A stretch of 15,408 bases of DNA. It comes from JBKEAJ01 sp047972135. GTDB taxonomy: Bacteria > Bacteroidota > Bacteroidia > Bacteroidales > Prolixibacteraceae. Location of the stretch: assembly GCA_047972135.1 (NCBI GenBank), contig JBKEAJ010000070.1, forward strand, positions 1 through 15,408, in the 5' to 3' direction. The translations under genes were made by a program, and so were the position numbers. Shown one piece after another: positions 14,704 through 15,408 of the stretch (position 1 is the first letter of the stretch; the number at the start of each line of letters is the position of its first letter). Under the pieces are notes generated by a model. That model had not been told where the DNA came from. It worked only from the letters and a program-made list of their open reading frames with translations, and did no database searches.

Positions 14704-15177
14704 TCAGCTCAATAATTCTCTTTTCAGTTTAGTTATATTACAAAAATATTCATTAACTTTCAGGTGATTGCCATCTTCATTTGCATTTCTTACCATGCAC
14801 ATAGAACAAATGCTTTTAAGGTCACATTGCATACATTTTGGGAAATCTTTCTTTTTTAATTGTCTTAACGATTTTATTTTTTCAGAAAATTGCCAAATAT
14901 TTTTTAATGATTCATCTAAAATATGACCTAAAACACAATCCTGCCAGCCTGCACAAGGGTAAACATTTCCGTTCTCAGCAATACAAAGTGATAAATTACA
15001 TATAGAACACACTGGATCCTCTGGGGAAACATGACTTCCATGAACAAACTCGCCTCTCAATTTATCAAGATAGTTCTCATCCTTCAAGGCGTTCACCGGC
15101 AAAATACAGCAGAACTGTATTACACACCTGCTGTCGATGGCGACGCGCACCGATAAAGGTATTCTTTTGGCCGAAGA
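14704..15177 (-). pseudogene. Radical-SAM/SPASM enzyme, C-terminal half truncated by IS630
   Basis: The minus-strand frame stays open from the stop at 14704 up to the IS630 edge near 15178 and contains a clear SPASM domain. This has 'CIAENGNVYPC' (Gly-X4-Cys), then C-X2-C-X5-C-X2-C (KCMQCDLKSICSMC, counted from the GTG at 15150 as residues 106-118) and a late Cys137 in 'YFCNITKL'. 'LGHILDESLKNIWQFSEKI' is the usual spacer (GNxxxxSLxxIW). SPASM domains hold auxiliary Fe-S clusters in peptide- and protein-modifying radical-SAM enzymes such as sulfatase maturases and RiPP maturases. The N-terminal CX3CX2C radical-SAM core is absent, so the residue is not an active enzyme. The segment IPLSVRVAIDSR next to the IS looks like the end of the SAM barrel. 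GTG at 15150 is only a formal start. Confidence 0.82.
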
Positions 15178-15408
15178 GTTATACCAATTTGATTAACTAT
15201 CTGGTCAGATTTATCCAGTCTCTGGAGAACAGAGATTGAACCCGACCAGTATCCTCAATGAAGGTATTCCAGGCTCGGGATACTTGCTCAACAATTTGCT
15301 CGTAGCAATCGAATACTCGGTTGGAAAGACAGTGTTGTCTGAGCCATTGCCAAACTTGCTCCATCGGGTTCAGCTCTGGGGAATAGGCGGGTAGCTTAAT
15401 CAAAGTGA
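15178..15408 (-). mobile_element. IS630-family element, 3' end (right copy, cut by window edge)
   Basis: These 231 bases are the exact reverse complement of 91-321 as far as I can read. The 3' end of the element points into the window and abuts the truncated radical-SAM gene. Together with the left copy it makes a large inverted repeat around 14.9 kb of sequence. Confidence 0.87.
15197..15408 (-). CDS. IS630-family transposase, C-terminal part (partial, right copy)
   Basis: This encodes the last ~70 residues of the same DDE transposase as at the left edge, including the catalytic Glu in 'SPELNPMEQVWQWL', and ends in the stop at 15197-15199. The 5' part lies beyond the window edge. No difference from the left copy is visible, suggesting recent duplication or ongoing activity of this element in the genome. 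Confidence 0.87.
   Translation of the reverse strand, partial: TLIKLPAYSPELNPMEQVWQWLRQHCLSNRVFDCYEQIVEQVSRAWNTFIEDTGRVQSLFSRDWINLTR

Noticed and set aside
1..15408. CRISPR array, tRNA or rRNA genes
   Set aside because: No regularly spaced direct repeats of CRISPR length, no tRNA-like cloverleaf and no rRNA-like sequence were noticed on reading both strands; a covariance-model scan was not possible here.

Overview
The window looks like an AT-rich, insertion-sequence-loaded accessory region of a Gram-negative gammaproteobacterium. The evidence is a complete chaperone-usher fimbrial operon, an Ail/OmpX-type outer-membrane barrel, a chemoreceptor with a long periplasmic helical domain, and IS630-, IS5-, IS3- and IS110-type transposase sequences. 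A marine or host-associated lineage (Vibrionales, Shewanella-like, or an IS-rich enteric) is plausible, but nothing visible fixes the genus.

Layout. Both window ends lie inside copies of one IS630-family element in inverted orientation, with 3' ends facing inward; 231 bp appear identical (91-321 versus 15178-15408). Next to the left copy is an IS graveyard on the minus strand: an IS3-type orfA fragment fused to an IS110-type transposase N-terminus (about 344-649). From about 10.9 kb down to 0.75 kb every clear gene is on the minus strand. In transcription order these are a HTH (XRE-like) regulator, an HBM-like methyl-accepting chemotaxis protein, a 780-bp non-coding stretch, the fimbrial operon (major pilin, usher, chaperone, tip adhesin, minor pilin), an Ail/OmpX-like porin, and an ABM-family monooxygenase. 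Upstream of the regulator is about 500 bp of non-coding DNA, then a complete IS5-group element (11440-12623, CTAA target duplication) whose transposase has two frameshifts and a stop. To its right is a differently composed segment with a small putative lipoprotein, an unrecognised multi-pass membrane protein, and the C-terminal SPASM half of a radical-SAM enzyme cut off by the right IS630 copy.

How the parts may work together. The major pilin is separated from the usher by a strong intrinsic terminator, which should make pilin mRNA more abundant than usher/chaperone/adhesin mRNA. Downstream genes overlap or abut, indicating translational coupling. Pilins would be exported by Sec, donor-strand complemented by the PapD-like chaperone, and assembled at the usher with the two-domain adhesin at the tip. 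The regulator-chemoreceptor pair upstream and the Ail-like barrel plus monooxygenase downstream share the strand. Together they could form a surface-colonisation module, but co-regulation is inference. The two candidate control regions are a duplicated TTTGAACGT at the pilin promoter and a palindrome with tandem TTTTATACA upstream of the regulator.
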